Counted from the stretch's first letter, positions 17,275 to 27,700 are shown. The stretch is 64,000 nucleotides of DNA from Amycolatopsis japonica (GCF_000732925.1 NZ_CP008953.1:4712001-4776000), one strand, 5' to 3'. Translations and numbers: made by a program. Notes: a model not told the origin generated them from the sequence alone.

Positions 17275-17911
17275 GCAGGACGCGATCCTCGACGCGCTCG
17301 CCCCGGTCGCCGACGGCATCGCGGCGACACTCGGCTCGTTCTGCGAGGTCGTGGTGCACGACTTCCGCCGTCCGGAGCAGTCGGTGGTCGCGATCGCCGG
17401 CTCGGTCACCGACCGCACCGTCGGCGGATCGATGAGCGAGATCGGCATGGGCCTGCTCGCCCGCGGCGACGACGCCGAAGACCAGCTGAACTACGTCACC
17501 AGGACCGCGTCCGGGAAGCTCGTGAAGTCTTCGACCATGCTGCTGCGCGACAGCGGCGGCTCGGTGTTCGGCGCGTTGTGCGTGAACCTCGACGTCACCG
17601 CGCTGGGCCAGCTGCGGACCCTCGTCGGCGAACTCGCCGACGTCGGCACCGCCGCCGAAACGCCGACCACCACCTTCGGCGACGACGTCGACGCGGTGGT
17701 CGACGCGATCGTCGACGAGCATCAACTCCGGCTGAACAAACCGTGGACCGCGCTCAGCCGCGAAGAACGTCTCGACCTGTTCCGCAGCCTGCACGCGCGT
17801 GGAGTCTTCGCCGTGCGGCGGGCCGTGCCCCAGGTCGCGGCGCGGATCGGGATCTCCCGCGCCTCCGCCTACAACTATCTCGCCGAAATCCGTGAACAAG
17901 GAGCATCATGA
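17267..17911 (+). CDS. PAS (YheO-like) and HTH regulator, DauR type
   Basis: 214 residues. The N-terminal YheO-like PAS domain (about 8-120) includes FCEVVVHDFRRPEQSVVAIA and TASGKLVKSSTMLLRDS. The C-terminal helix-turn-helix (about 160-210) ends in RIGISRASAYNYLAEIR, the HTH_22 type found in the D-arginine utilisation regulator DauR and relatives. Start ATG 17267 lies inside the RidA coding end (8-bp overlap), and the stop overlaps the dehydratase start by 4 bp. Such regulators commonly control amino-acid catabolism next to RidA genes, so it probably governs this operon in response to an amino acid. Confidence 0.85.
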   Translation: MSEQDAILDALAPVADGIAATLGSFCEVVVHDFRRPEQSVVAIAGSVTDRTVGGSMSEIGMGLLARGDDAEDQLNYVTRTASGKLVKSSTMLLRDSGGSVFGALCVNLDVTALGQLRTLVGELADVGTAAETPTTTFGDDVDAVVDAIVDEHQLRLNKPWTALSREERLDLFRSLHARGVFAVRRAVPQVAARIGISRASAYNYLAEIREQGAS

Positions 17912-18867
17912 CCGCCCCCGTGACCATCGACGACATCCGCGACGCGGCCGCCCGCCTGGCCGGGGTCGCGCACCGGACCCCGGTCGTGCGTTCCCGCACC
18001 CTCGACGAGCTCGTCGGCGCAGAGGTCTTCATCAAATGCGAGAACCTCCAGCGCGTCGGGGCCTTCAAGTTCCGTGGCGCGTACAACGCCGCCTCCCGGC
18101 TTTCGCCGGAACAGCTGGCCAAGGGCATCGCCGCGTACTCCTCGGGCAACCACGCGCAGGCCGTCGCCTTGGCCGCGCGCGAACTCGGGAGCAGCGCGGT
18201 CATCCTGATCCCGGAGGACACCCCGCAGTCCAAAAAGGACGCCACCGCGGGTTATGGCGCCGAGATCGTCACCTACGACCGGTACACCGGCGACCGCGTC
18301 GCCATCGGCGAGGCGCTGGCGGCCGACCGCGGTCTCGCGCTCATCCCGCCCTACGAGCACCCGCACGTGATCGCGGGACAGGGCACCGCGGCGCTGGAAC
18401 TGCTGGAGGACACCGAATCCCTGGACACGCTCGTCGTCCCGGTCGGCGGTGGCGGCCTGATCGCGGGCAGCTCGACCGCCGCGAAGGCCGCGCGGCCCGG
18501 CATCCGGGTGATCGGCGTCGAACCCGCCGCGGGCGACGACACCAAACGCTCGCTGGACGCGGGGGAACGCGTGTCGATCCCGGTGCCGCGGACCATCGCC
18601 GACGGCCAGGCCGCCGAGATCCCCGGCGAACTGACGTTCTCGATCAACCGGCGGCTCGTGGACGACATCGCGCTGGTCACCGACGAGCAGGTCCGGGACG
18701 CGATGCGGTTCGCGTTCGAACGGCTGAAGCTGGTCATCGAGCCGAGCGGGGCGACCGGTCTCGCCGCGCTGCTCAGCGGTCGGATTCCCGCGCCGGGCCG
18801 GGTCGGGGTGATCATCAGCGGCGGGAACGTCAGCCCGGAACGCTTCGCCGAACTGATCGCCGGCTGA
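17908..18867 (+). CDS. PLP-dependent threonine/serine or threo-3-hydroxyaspartate ammonia-lyase
   Basis: Fold-type II PLP lyase, 319 residues, the short catalytic-domain-only form without ACT regulatory domains. The Schiff-base Lys lies in RVGAFKFRGAYNA; SSGNHAQAVAL is the cofactor Asn/substrate loop and VPVGGGGLIAGSS the phosphate-binding glycine loop. The size and motifs fit serine-racemase-like dehydratases and beta-hydroxyaspartate dehydratase (BhcB), which release an enamine/imine and then ammonia. Co-translation with RidA and a DauR-type regulator supports amino-acid deamination. Presence of a glyoxylate-type aminotransferase 4 kb away raises the hydroxyaspartate option. A 24-nt hairpin follows the stop. 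Confidence 0.88.
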   Translation: MTAPVTIDDIRDAAARLAGVAHRTPVVRSRTLDELVGAEVFIKCENLQRVGAFKFRGAYNAASRLSPEQLAKGIAAYSSGNHAQAVALAARELGSSAVILIPEDTPQSKKDATAGYGAEIVTYDRYTGDRVAIGEALAADRGLALIPPYEHPHVIAGQGTAALELLEDTESLDTLVVPVGGGGLIAGSSTAAKAARPGIRVIGVEPAAGDDTKRSLDAGERVSIPVPRTIADGQAAEIPGELTFSINRRLVDDIALVTDEQVRDAMRFAFERLKLVIEPSGATGLAALLSGRIPAPGRVGVIISGGNVSPERFAELIAG

Positions 18868-18872
18868 CGTCT

Positions 18873-18896
18873 CCGCATTTCGTCCTCTGAATGCGG
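18873..18896. repeat. 24-nt hairpin repeat, copy 1
   Basis: Arms CCGCATT / AATGCGG around TCGTCCTCTG. The identical 24 nt occur at 53434-53457, in both cases 5-6 bp after a stop codon. Confidence 0.8.
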
Positions 18897-18929
18897 CTGT
18901 CCGTGGAGGACCCGCGGTGCTGGTGTCGC

Positions 18930-18972
18930 GAAAGCCACTTTCGGGACGTCTGGTGTCCCGAAAGTGGCTTTC
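18930..18972. repeat. 18-bp perfect intergenic hairpin
   Basis: GAAAGCCACTTTCGGGAC (18930-18947) pairs exactly with 18955-18972 across a 7-nt loop. The arms share the AAAGCCACTTTCG core with the next two hairpins. Confidence 0.8.
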
Positions 18973-19015
18973 ACGGCATTCCCCACCTCATGTCGCCCCC
19001 GCGCCCACCGACTGA

Positions 19016-19069
19016 CGTTGCGAAAGCCACTTTCGCAACGTTGAAGGTTGCGAAAGCGGCTTTCGCAAC
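19016..19069. repeat. two adjacent intergenic hairpins of the GCGAAAG family
   Basis: CGTTGCGAAAG-CCA-CTTTCGCAACG (19016-19040) and GTTGCGAAAG-CGG-CTTTCGCAAC (19047-19069 including flanks) are both perfect and nearly the same sequence. Each has a 3-nt loop. Confidence 0.8.
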
Positions 19070-19093
19070 GCCTCGGCGAGGGCCGACCGCGTG

Positions 19094-19170
19094 ACTCGAG
19101 TGATCAGACGCCGAACTCACGTGATTGGAGGCCGGACTCGCTGTGCCGCGTCTGATCACGCGAGTCCGGC
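19094..19170. repeat. 21-bp repeat array in head-to-head orientation, copy 1
   Basis: Two forward 21-bp units begin ACTCGAGTGATC (19094) and ACTCACGTGATT (19115); a third starts at 19136. They are followed by the reverse complement form TCTGATCACGCGAGT (19151-19165). The same unit family forms a longer array at 31498-31653. The 310-bp gap between 18868 and 19176 consists almost wholly of this array and the hairpins above. Confidence 0.8.
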
Positions 19171-19176
19171 GGCTGC

Positions 19177-20154
19177 TCACAGGCCAAGCCCGCCCGCCAG
19201 CACCGGCCAGGAGTTCCGCAGCGCCCGCTGCCAGTAGGGCCAGCTGTGCGTACCGTCGCCGTAGTAGTCGACGGTCGCCGGAATCCCCTTGGCCTTCAAC
19301 CGATCCGTGAAGGTCACCGACGAAGCCAGCGCCTGGGGTTCGAAGATGTCGGACTGGCCCGGCGGGTCGAGCGGGCCGGTCTTGCCGTTCCCGCACGAGA
19401 TGTAGAGCGCCGTGCCGCGCAGGCCGTCGATGTTGTCGTACGGGTTGTTCGCCGTCCAGATCGGCCGCATCCCCCAGCTGTCGCCCCAGAGCTCCAGGTA
19501 GTTGAAGATCCCCGCGCGGGCCAGGATCCCCTGGATGAACAGCGGCGCTCCCTGGTTGAGCGTGTTCGGCACCCCGCTGTAGGACGCCGCCGCGGTGAAC
19601 ATCCCCTTGTGCTTGTACGAATACGCGAGCGCGCCGTACCCGCCGATCGACAGTCCGGCGACCGCCCGGCGGGTGCCCGCCCGGTAGCCGCGTTCGACGA
19701 TCTGCCGCACCTCCAAGGTGTGGAAGGTGTCCCAGTCGGGAGTGCTCCTGAGCCCGAAGTTCCACCACTTCGTGTACATACCGGCCGGCCCGCCCGTCGG
19801 CATGACGACGAGGGCGTCCTTGTCGGCGGTGAACGCCTTGACGTCGGTGAACTGGTCCCACGAGCGGTAGTCGACCGGTTCGCAGCAGCCGTGCAGCAGG
19901 TACAGCGTCGGCCAGGTCCGCGTGGGCTGCGCGGCCCAGCCGGTCGGGACCAGCAGGCGGACCATGCCGGTGGTGCCGAGCGCGGGCGAACTGATCTTGA
20001 GGTCGACCGTGCGCGCGTCCAGCCAGGTCTCCTCGACGACCTTCGCCCCGTTGTCGGCGGACACCGGTGCGGGCGCCGCGCTCGCCGGGATCGAGCTTCC
20101 GAGCAGGGCCACCATGGCCAGCGCCAGCAGACCCCACCGCCGGGTTCGCTTCAT
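19177..20154 (-). CDS. secreted esterase, antigen 85-like acyltransferase family
   Basis: 325-residue alpha/beta hydrolase (esterase D/Ag85 superfamily) with a signal peptide (LLALAMVALLGSSIPASAAPA). The nucleophile elbow is GLSIGGYGAL near residue 168, and the C-terminal DGTHSWPYWQ closely resembles the THSWEYW histidine motif of mycolyltransferases. A DNID/CGNGKTGPLD region could supply the acid. ATG 20154 is used because the upstream extension lies antisense in the AccD gene region and would precede the signal peptide. It lies 13 bp after the carboxylase gene at the end of the FAAL-PKS-AccD operon. A role transferring the PKS-made acyl chain at the cell surface is inference. Confidence 0.87.
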   Translation of the reverse strand: MKRTRRWGLLALAMVALLGSSIPASAAPAPVSADNGAKVVEETWLDARTVDLKISSPALGTTGMVRLLVPTGWAAQPTRTWPTLYLLHGCCEPVDYRSWDQFTDVKAFTADKDALVVMPTGGPAGMYTKWWNFGLRSTPDWDTFHTLEVRQIVERGYRAGTRRAVAGLSIGGYGALAYSYKHKGMFTAAASYSGVPNTLNQGAPLFIQGILARAGIFNYLELWGDSWGMRPIWTANNPYDNIDGLRGTALYISCGNGKTGPLDPPGQSDIFEPQALASSVTFTDRLKAKGIPATVDYYGDGTHSWPYWQRALRNSWPVLAGGLGL

Positions 20155-20167
20155 CACTTCTCCTTGC

Positions 20168-21733
20168 TCACAACGGGATGTTTCCGTGTTTCTTGGCCGG
20201 GAGGGTCTGCCGTTTGGTCCGCAGCGCGTCCATGGCCCTCGCCACTTGAAGGCGGGTGTGCGACGGCGCGATGACCTGATCGACATAGCCGCGTTCCGCC
20301 GCCAGGTACGGGTTCGAATGCCGTTCGCGGTATGCCTCGGTGAGCCGCCGTCGTTCCGCGGTCCGCTGCTCCGGCGGCAGCGCGGCGAGTTCGTGCCGGT
20401 GCAGCACCCGCACCGCGCCCTCGGCGCCCATCACCGCGATCTCGGCGGTGGGCCACGCCAGGTTGACGTCCGCGCCGAGGTGTTTCGACCCCATCACCGC
20501 GTACCCGCCGCCGTAGGCCTTGCGGATCACCACGGTCACCTTCGGCACGGTCGCTTCGGCGTAGGCGTAGATCAGTTTGGCGCCGCGCCGGATGATCCCG
20601 TGCCGTTCCTGCGCCTCACCGGGCAGATAGCCGGGGACGTCGGCGAGGGTGAGGATCGGGATGCCGAAGGCGTCGCAGAACCGGACGAAGCGCGCCGCCT
20701 TCTCCGAGGCGTCGATGTCGATCACGCCGGCCTGATGCCGCGGCTGGTTCGCCACGACCCCGACCGTGCGGCCCCGCACCCGGCCGAACGCGCAGATCAT
20801 GTTCGGCGCGAAGGCACTGTGGATCTCGGTGAACTCGCCATCGTCGACGAGCCGCGAGACTACCTCTGCCATGTCGTAGGCCTGGTTCAGCGAGTCGGGC
20901 ACCAGGCGGTCAAGTTCGAGATCAGCGGCGGTGAGTTCCGGATCGGTCTCGTCGGCGTATTCCGGTGCGGCGTCGAGGTTGTTGGACGGCAGGTAGCCGA
21001 GCAAGGTCTGCACCCAATCGATGGCGTCGTGCTCGTCGGCGGCCCGGTGATGGGCGTTCCCGGAGACCTCGCTGTTCACCGCGGCTCCGCCGAGCCGCTG
21101 AGCGGACACCCGCTCGCCGCTGACGGCGTGCACGACGTCCGGGCCGGTGACGAACATATGCGCGGTCTCGTCCACCATCACGGTGAAGTCGGTGATCGCC
21201 GGCGAGTACACCGCCCCGCCCGCACACGGCCCCATGATCAACGAGATCTGCGGGATGACACCGGACGCGAGCGCGTTGCGCCTGCCGAGTTCGGCGTAGT
21301 AGGCCAGCGAGACGACGCCTTCCTGGATCCGGGCGCCGCCCGAGTCGTTGATGCCGACCACGGGGCAGCCCAGCGTCATCGCCAGATCCATCACCTTGAG
21401 GACCTTCTCGCCGAAGACCTCCCCCATACTGCCGCCGAACACGGTGAAGTCCTGGGAGAACACGCAGATCTGCCTGCCGTCGACGGTGCCGTGCCCGGTC
21501 ACCACGCCGTCGCCGTACGGCCGGTTGGCGTCCATCCCGAACTCGGTGCACCGGTGCCGGGCGAACTGGTCGAGTTCGACGAAGGAATCCTGATCCAGCA
21601 ACAGTTCGACGCGTTCGCGCGCGGTGAGCTTGCCCTTGGCGTGCTGCCGGTCGACGGCTCGTTTCTCGGCGATCCGGAGATCTTCCCGGCGGGCGGCGAG
21701 GTCCGCGATCCGGAACGCCGTCGTGTCGGTCAT
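20168..21733 (-). CDS. acyl-CoA carboxylase carboxyltransferase (beta) subunit
   Basis: 521-residue PccB/AccD carboxyltransferase that moves CO2 from biotin to an acyl-CoA alpha carbon. The N-half crotonase domain has VGINDSGGARIQEGVVSL and MGPCAGGAVYSPAI (oxyanion loop). The C-half has ADVPGYLPGEAQERHGII. The protein ends in the near-universal KKHGNIPL tail. At the position of Asp422 of Streptomyces PccB, known to set acyl-chain specificity, this protein has Ala412 (GGGYAVMGSK instead of GGAYDVMGSK). The start overlaps the PKS stop by 4 bp (ATGA). It probably makes the alkylmalonyl extender for that PKS; the biotinylated alpha subunit must be encoded elsewhere. Confidence 0.92.
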   Translation of the reverse strand: MTDTTAFRIADLAARREDLRIAEKRAVDRQHAKGKLTARERVELLLDQDSFVELDQFARHRCTEFGMDANRPYGDGVVTGHGTVDGRQICVFSQDFTVFGGSMGEVFGEKVLKVMDLAMTLGCPVVGINDSGGARIQEGVVSLAYYAELGRRNALASGVIPQISLIMGPCAGGAVYSPAITDFTVMVDETAHMFVTGPDVVHAVSGERVSAQRLGGAAVNSEVSGNAHHRAADEHDAIDWVQTLLGYLPSNNLDAAPEYADETDPELTAADLELDRLVPDSLNQAYDMAEVVSRLVDDGEFTEIHSAFAPNMICAFGRVRGRTVGVVANQPRHQAGVIDIDASEKAARFVRFCDAFGIPILTLADVPGYLPGEAQERHGIIRRGAKLIYAYAEATVPKVTVVIRKAYGGGYAVMGSKHLGADVNLAWPTAEIAVMGAEGAVRVLHRHELAALPPEQRTAERRRLTEAYRERHSNPYLAAERGYVDQVIAPSHTRLQVARAMDALRTKRQTLPAKKHGNIPL

Positions 21734-24700
21734 GGCCGCGCCGCCTTGGGCGCCCCGAGCCGGGCCGCGAGCGCGGCGGCGACCACCTCGACATGCGGCG
21801 GGTCGATCATCGACAGGTGATCGCCCGGCACCCGCACGACCTCCAGATCCGCGCAGAAGGCGTCCCAGCCGAGGGCTTCGTCGGTGCGCAGGTACCGCGG
21901 ATCGAGGGTGGTGGTCAGCGGATGCGGCTCCTGCGCGCGCATCAGCAGCACCGGCCCGGCATACGGTTCCGGCTCGTACCGTTCGGCCACGCGCGCGTCC
22001 ACATAGGACTCGTACTGATGCCGCAGCACGCCGTGCCCCATCCCGGGCACCTGCGCGGCCAGCCTGCTGATCACCAGCCGGATCTGTTCGTCGTCGCCGA
22101 GCCGGACGAGGTCCTCGCGCGGGATGTCCAGCGGGACGCCGTAGGTCCGCTCGACGTGTTCGGCGAAGCGGTCGAACCGGTCCAGCAGGATCTCGTGCGC
22201 CGGCTTCCCCGGCGCGGGCAGCGGCAGGATGCTGTCGATCATGAACACCAGATCGACCCGCTCCCCCGCCGCCGTCAGCCGCCTGGCGGTTTCGTAGGCG
22301 AGGCAACCGCCGAACGACCAGCCACCCAGCCGGTACGGGCCCTGCGGCTGGATCTCCCGGATCAGCTCGAGATAGCACTCGGCCTTGTCCTCGACCGTGT
22401 CCTCTTCGTCGATCCGTTCCAGCCCGTAGACGGGCCTGCCCTCTGGCAGCAGACGGACGAGCCCTTCGTAGACGCTCGTCGGACCACCCGCCGGATGGAA
22501 CAGGAACACCGGATCCGCGCCACCCTCGCGCAGCGGGCGGACAGGACAGCCTCCGCGTCCCTCGATCGCGTCGCGCAGCAGATCCGCCATCGCAGCGATC
22601 GTCGGCGTCGCGAACAGCCGTTCCGGGACGGCTCCGAGTTGCCCGGCGAAAACGGCGCGCAACCGCTCGGCTGCTTCGGCGTCGCCACCGACGGCGAAGA
22701 AGTCGTCGTGGACGCCGGGTTCCGCGCCGCCGAGTTCCGCCTGCCAGTGCCGGGCGATCCAGCGTTCGGCCGGATCGCGGGGCCCGACGGCAGCACTCGG
22801 GACGGCGGGTCGCGACCCCGCCTCGCCGAACCCTGCCTGTTCCGCGAGATGGTCGGCGAGTTCGCCGAGGCTCGCGCCACGCAGCAGCAGCGGGATCGGC
22901 AGCGGTAGGCCGAAGTCGCGCTCCACCACTCCCCTGGCGCGCATGGCGGTGAGGGAGTCCAGGCCGAGCCGGGTGAGCGGCGCGTTCCGGTCGATCTCGT
23001 CCGCGGCGAGGCCGAGCATCCCGGCGACGAGCCCGGCCAGGTAGTCGGCCAGCATCTCGCGGGCCGCTTCGGGCAGGACGGCCCGCAGCGCGTCCAGCCC
23101 GTCCCAAGTGGACTGTCCGGTGACCGGTTCGTCGCCCGGTACCAGGATTTCGAAGAAGGGCCGTCCGGCCAGCCGCGGGAACAGGGCCAGGACGGTCCCC
23201 GCGTCGACGCGGGCGATCCCGGTCGAGGCGCGGTCGCGGCGCAGCACCGCGTCCAGCGCCGCCAGCGCCTCCTCCGTGCCGAGCGGTTCGAGGACGGGGT
23301 TGCGGTTGCCGACGGCCGCTCCGGCCTCGCCCCAGGCGCCCCAGCCGATGGTCGCCGCCGGCAATCCGGCGGCCCGGCGCCACGCGACGAGCGCGTCCAC
23401 CCACGCGTTCGCGGTGGCGTAGGCGGTCTGCCCCGGCGATCCGAACAGTGCGGCCGCCGACGAGTACGTCAGCCACCAGTCGAGTTCGTGGCCCGCCGTC
23501 GCTTCGTGCAAACGCCACGCCCCCAACGCTTTCGCCCGCCAGACGGCCTCGACGGCGTCGTCGTCGAGGCCGACGGCGGCACCGTCGGACAGCACACCGG
23601 CCGCGTGCAGGACACCACGCAACGGCAGGCCGCCCTCGGTCGCCGTCGCGACCAACGCCTCAGCCGTCCCGGGCGCCGCGATGTCAGCCGCCACCACGCG
23701 GACGTCGACGCCCTGGTCACGCAAATCCGCCAGCAACGGTTCGACGGCGGGGCTCGCACCACGCCGTCCGGAGAGGACGAGCCTGGTCGCGCCGCGTCCG
23801 GCCAGCCAGTCCGCCGCGACCAGGCCGAGGCCGCCGAGACCACCCGTGATCACGTAAGCGCCTTCGCGCACAACGGTTTCACGGCCGGGTTCGCCGAGTT
23901 CCGGCCGGGCCAGCACCCGGGTGTAGCGGACGCCCTCGCGCCAGGCGATCTCGTCGTCCGGCGCGTCCGCGCGGAGCTCCGCCGCCAGCTTGCCGACCCA
24001 GAGCAGGGCGGGATCCGGCTCGGCGTCGAAGTCGACCTGGCTCGCCCGCAGTTCGGGATGCTCGAAAGCGAGAACGCGGACCAGCCCGCGCAGCCAGGCT
24101 TGGCCGGGGTCTCCGCGCTCGCCGGGTTCGACGGCCGACGCGCCCGCGCTGACGAGCCACAGCCTCGGCGCCCGTTCGACCAGTTCGGCGACGACACCCG
24201 AGAGCGTCGCGACCATCCGCGCGTCCCGCATCGGGTCGAAGTCACCGGACGCGAGGCAAGCCAGAACCCCCGTGACCTCACGGGCTCGCAGGGCTTCCGC
24301 CAGCGCCGCCCTATCCCCGAGTGGGACGGTCACCAGTTCGTCCCCGGCGAGCCGGTCACGCAACGCCGTCAGCCACGGCGCGTCCTCGTGCAGGACGACC
24401 CAGCGGCGCGGGCCCTGCGCGGCCGAGGGCAGGTCGGCCTGCCGCCAAACCGTCTCGAACAGCAGATCCGCCATCGGCACCGGCAGCGCCGAACGCTGGA
24501 ACCGGCGGCAGTAGACCTCGCGGAACTCGACCAGGACGACACCGTCGGCGTCGACCAGCTGGACCCCGCCGACCAGGCCGTCACCGGCCGGATCGAGCGA
24601 GTCGAGTACGGCGTCGACCCGGACACCGCGGCGTGGGTCGCCGGTGAGCACGACTTCGCCCAAGGTCAGCGGCAGGAACACGCCGTCGGCTTCGCGCAGC

Positions 24701-27700
24701 ACGTCTCCGGCGGCCGCGGCCAGCGCGTGCAGGCAGGCGTCGGCGATCACCGGATGCAGGACGTACGCCGGATCGTCGGCGGGCAGGGTGATCGACGCCG
24801 AGGCCCGGCCGGGCGCCGCCAGGACATCGCGCAACCCGCGGAAAGCGGGACCGTAACTCTGCCCCATTCCCGCCAGCACCTGATACAGGTCGGTCGGCCA
24901 GGCGTCGTCGCCGACCGCGCCGAACGGCACCACCGCGGTGTTCCCGTCGCGGACGCGGGCCGTGGCGTGCCGCACCCAGCCGCCGTCCGCGGACCGCGCG
25001 TAGACGTCCACTTCGGACGGTCCGGTGCTGAGGCTCGTCGTCACCTCGGTGTGCGCGGCCAGCGGGAGGACCCGGTGCAGTTCGAGGCCGCCGACGCGAA
25101 GCTGCCCGCCAGGCCGCAGGACCGACTTCGCCGCCGCGAGCGCGAGTTCCAGGAATCCGGCGGCGGGGAACAGCGGGACGCCCATCGCCGCGTGGTCGGC
25201 CAGCCAGGGCAGCGTCTCGGTCCCGACGTCCGCGTGCCACAGGTGCCCGCCGCCGGTCGGCTGTTCGATGTGGACACCCAGCAACGGATGAGTGCCACCG
25301 GATCGGTTCGCCGGGCGCCGCGGCCAGAACCGCCGGTGCCGCCAGCGCGGACCGGGCAGTTCGACCGGAAGCGGGCGGGGGGCGCCGTCGTCGAGTACGA
25401 CGGGCAGCCCGAGGGTGTGGAGCCGGGCGAGCGTGGTGAGGAACGTCTGCCGCTCGTCGACCTTGCGGCTCGCGGACGGCACCGCGAGCGCTCCGGTGCT
25501 CTGCTCGATCGCGGCGAGTGCCACCGGATGCGGCGAGATCTCGACGAACACGCCGTATCCGTCGGCGGTCGCCGCCGCCAGCGCCTGGCTGAACCGCACC
25601 GGACGCCGCAGATTCGCCGCCCAGTAGTCGACGTCGAACACCGGCATCCACTGTGGATCGTCGAGAACGCTGCTGTAGCAGGGGATTTCGACCGGTCGCG
25701 GCGACAGCCCGGCGAGCTCGGCGCGGAACCGGCCGAGAACGGCGTCGACGGCTTCCGAATGGCCCGCGCCGCCGACCGGAAGCCGCTTCGCCAGCCTGCC
25801 GAGGCTCTCGACGTGCGACACCAGCGCCTCGACCTGCTCGGCTCCACCGCTGACGGTGCACTGGACCGGCGAGGCGTAGACCGCGACCGTGATCCCGGGG
25901 AAGTCCGCCTCCAGGTCGGCGAGTTCGGCCGGGGACAGCTCGACCACCGCCATCGCGCCCTCGCCGGAGGCGTCGACCTCGGCCAGCAGCCGGGCGCGGG
26001 TGGCCATCACGCGCAGACCGTCGGCGACGTCCAGCGCGCCCGCGACGACGGCGGCCGCGACCTCGCCCATCGAATGCCCGAGCACCGCGGCCGGGACGAC
26101 ACCGTGCGCACGCCAGAGCCCGGCGAGGGCGAGTTGCATGCCGAACAACGCGAGTTGCGTCGCGCCGAGGTCCGGCGGGTCGTAGTCGCCGGAGAACACC
26201 GCGCGCAGGGAGAATCCGGCTTCGGCCCGGAACACCGGATCGAGCGCCTCCACCTCGGCCCGGAACGCGGGCTCGGTACGCAGCAGGACACGGCCCATCC
26301 CGGGCCACTGGGAGCCGTAGCCGGAGAAGACGAACACGACGTCGGACACGGGTGCGGCCTCGCCGAGGACGACGTCGGCGCTCTCGCGTCCGGCGGCCAT
26401 CGCCCGCAAGGCGGCGGCCACCCGGTCGCGTCCCTCCTCGATGACCGCGCCACGGACAGGCAAATGGTCCCGGCTCCTGGCCAGCGTCGCGGCGACCGTG
26501 TCCAGCGAGACGGACCGGTGGGCAGGGTCTTCGAGCCAGTCGGCCAGATCGGCGGCCCGCGCCCGGAGCACCTCGGCCGAACGAGCGGACAGCGCGAACA
26601 CGTGGGCCCTCTCGGTCTCCTTCCCCCGGGCGGCGAACGACGCGGCAGGCCATTCTTCGAGGACGACGTGGGCGTTGGTGCCGCCGAAACCGAACGCGGA
26701 GACCCCGGCGCGTACGACGTCGGAGTAGCGCGGCCAGTCCGTCCCGGTGTCCACCACGCGAAGGCGGAGACCGGCGAAATCGATATGCGGGCTGGGTTCG
26801 TGATGATGCGGGGTCGGTGGCAGCCGCCGGTGGACCATCGCGAGGACGACCTTGATCAGCCCGGCCATCCCCGCCGCGCCTTCCAGATGCCCCAGGTTCC
26901 CCTTCACCGAGCCGATCAGGAGCGGACGGCCGGGTTCGCGGCCGGCGCCGAGCACCTCGCCGAGCGCGCCGGCTTCGATCGGGTCGCCCACCTCGGTCCC
27001 GGTCCCATGCGCCTCCACATAGTCCACAGAGGACGGTTCGACGCCCGCCGCCGCGTACGCGTCCCGCAACAGGTCCGCCTGCGCGCCGGGGCTGGGTGCC
27101 ACGAGACCGTTCGACCGGCCGTCGGAATTGACCGCGCTGCCGCGGATCACCGCGAGCACCCGGTCGCCCGCACGGCGAGCGGCCTTCAGCGGTCTCAGCA
27201 CGATCACCCCGCAGCCCTCGCCGCGGGCGATACCGTCGGCGGCGGCGTCGAACGGTTTGCAGTGCCCGTCCGGAGCCAGCACCCCGGCCCGCTCGAAGGA
27301 CGCCGTGACCGCGGGTGAGAGCAGCAGGTTCACCCCGGCGACGAGCGCCGCCCCGCATTCGCCGCGGCGGAGGCTCTGCACCGCCTGGTGCACCGCGACC
27401 AGCGACGACGAGCACGCGGTGTCGAGGGTGAGGCTGGGTCCGCGCAGGTCGAACAGATACGACAGCCGGTTCGCGGCGATACTCGTCGCGGCACCGGTGG
27501 CGGACCAGACGTCGACGGCGGCGGGATCGGCCATCGTCAGGTGGCCGTACTCGCCGGCCGACAGCCCGACGAACACCCCGGTCCGGCTCCCGCGCAACGT
27601 GGACGGCGGGATCCCGGCGTGTTCCAGCGCCGCCCACGCGACTTCGAGGAGCATCCGCTGCTGGGGATCCATCGTCTCGGCCTCGCCCGGCGTGATACCG

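Noticed and set aside
23488..27318. 1276-codon open frame antisense to the PKS, and similar long frames opposite 10558-13533 and 14409-16868
   Set aside because: High-GC DNA gives long antisense frames. Their translations are Arg/Pro/Gly-rich without domains, while the opposite strand encodes clear enzymes.
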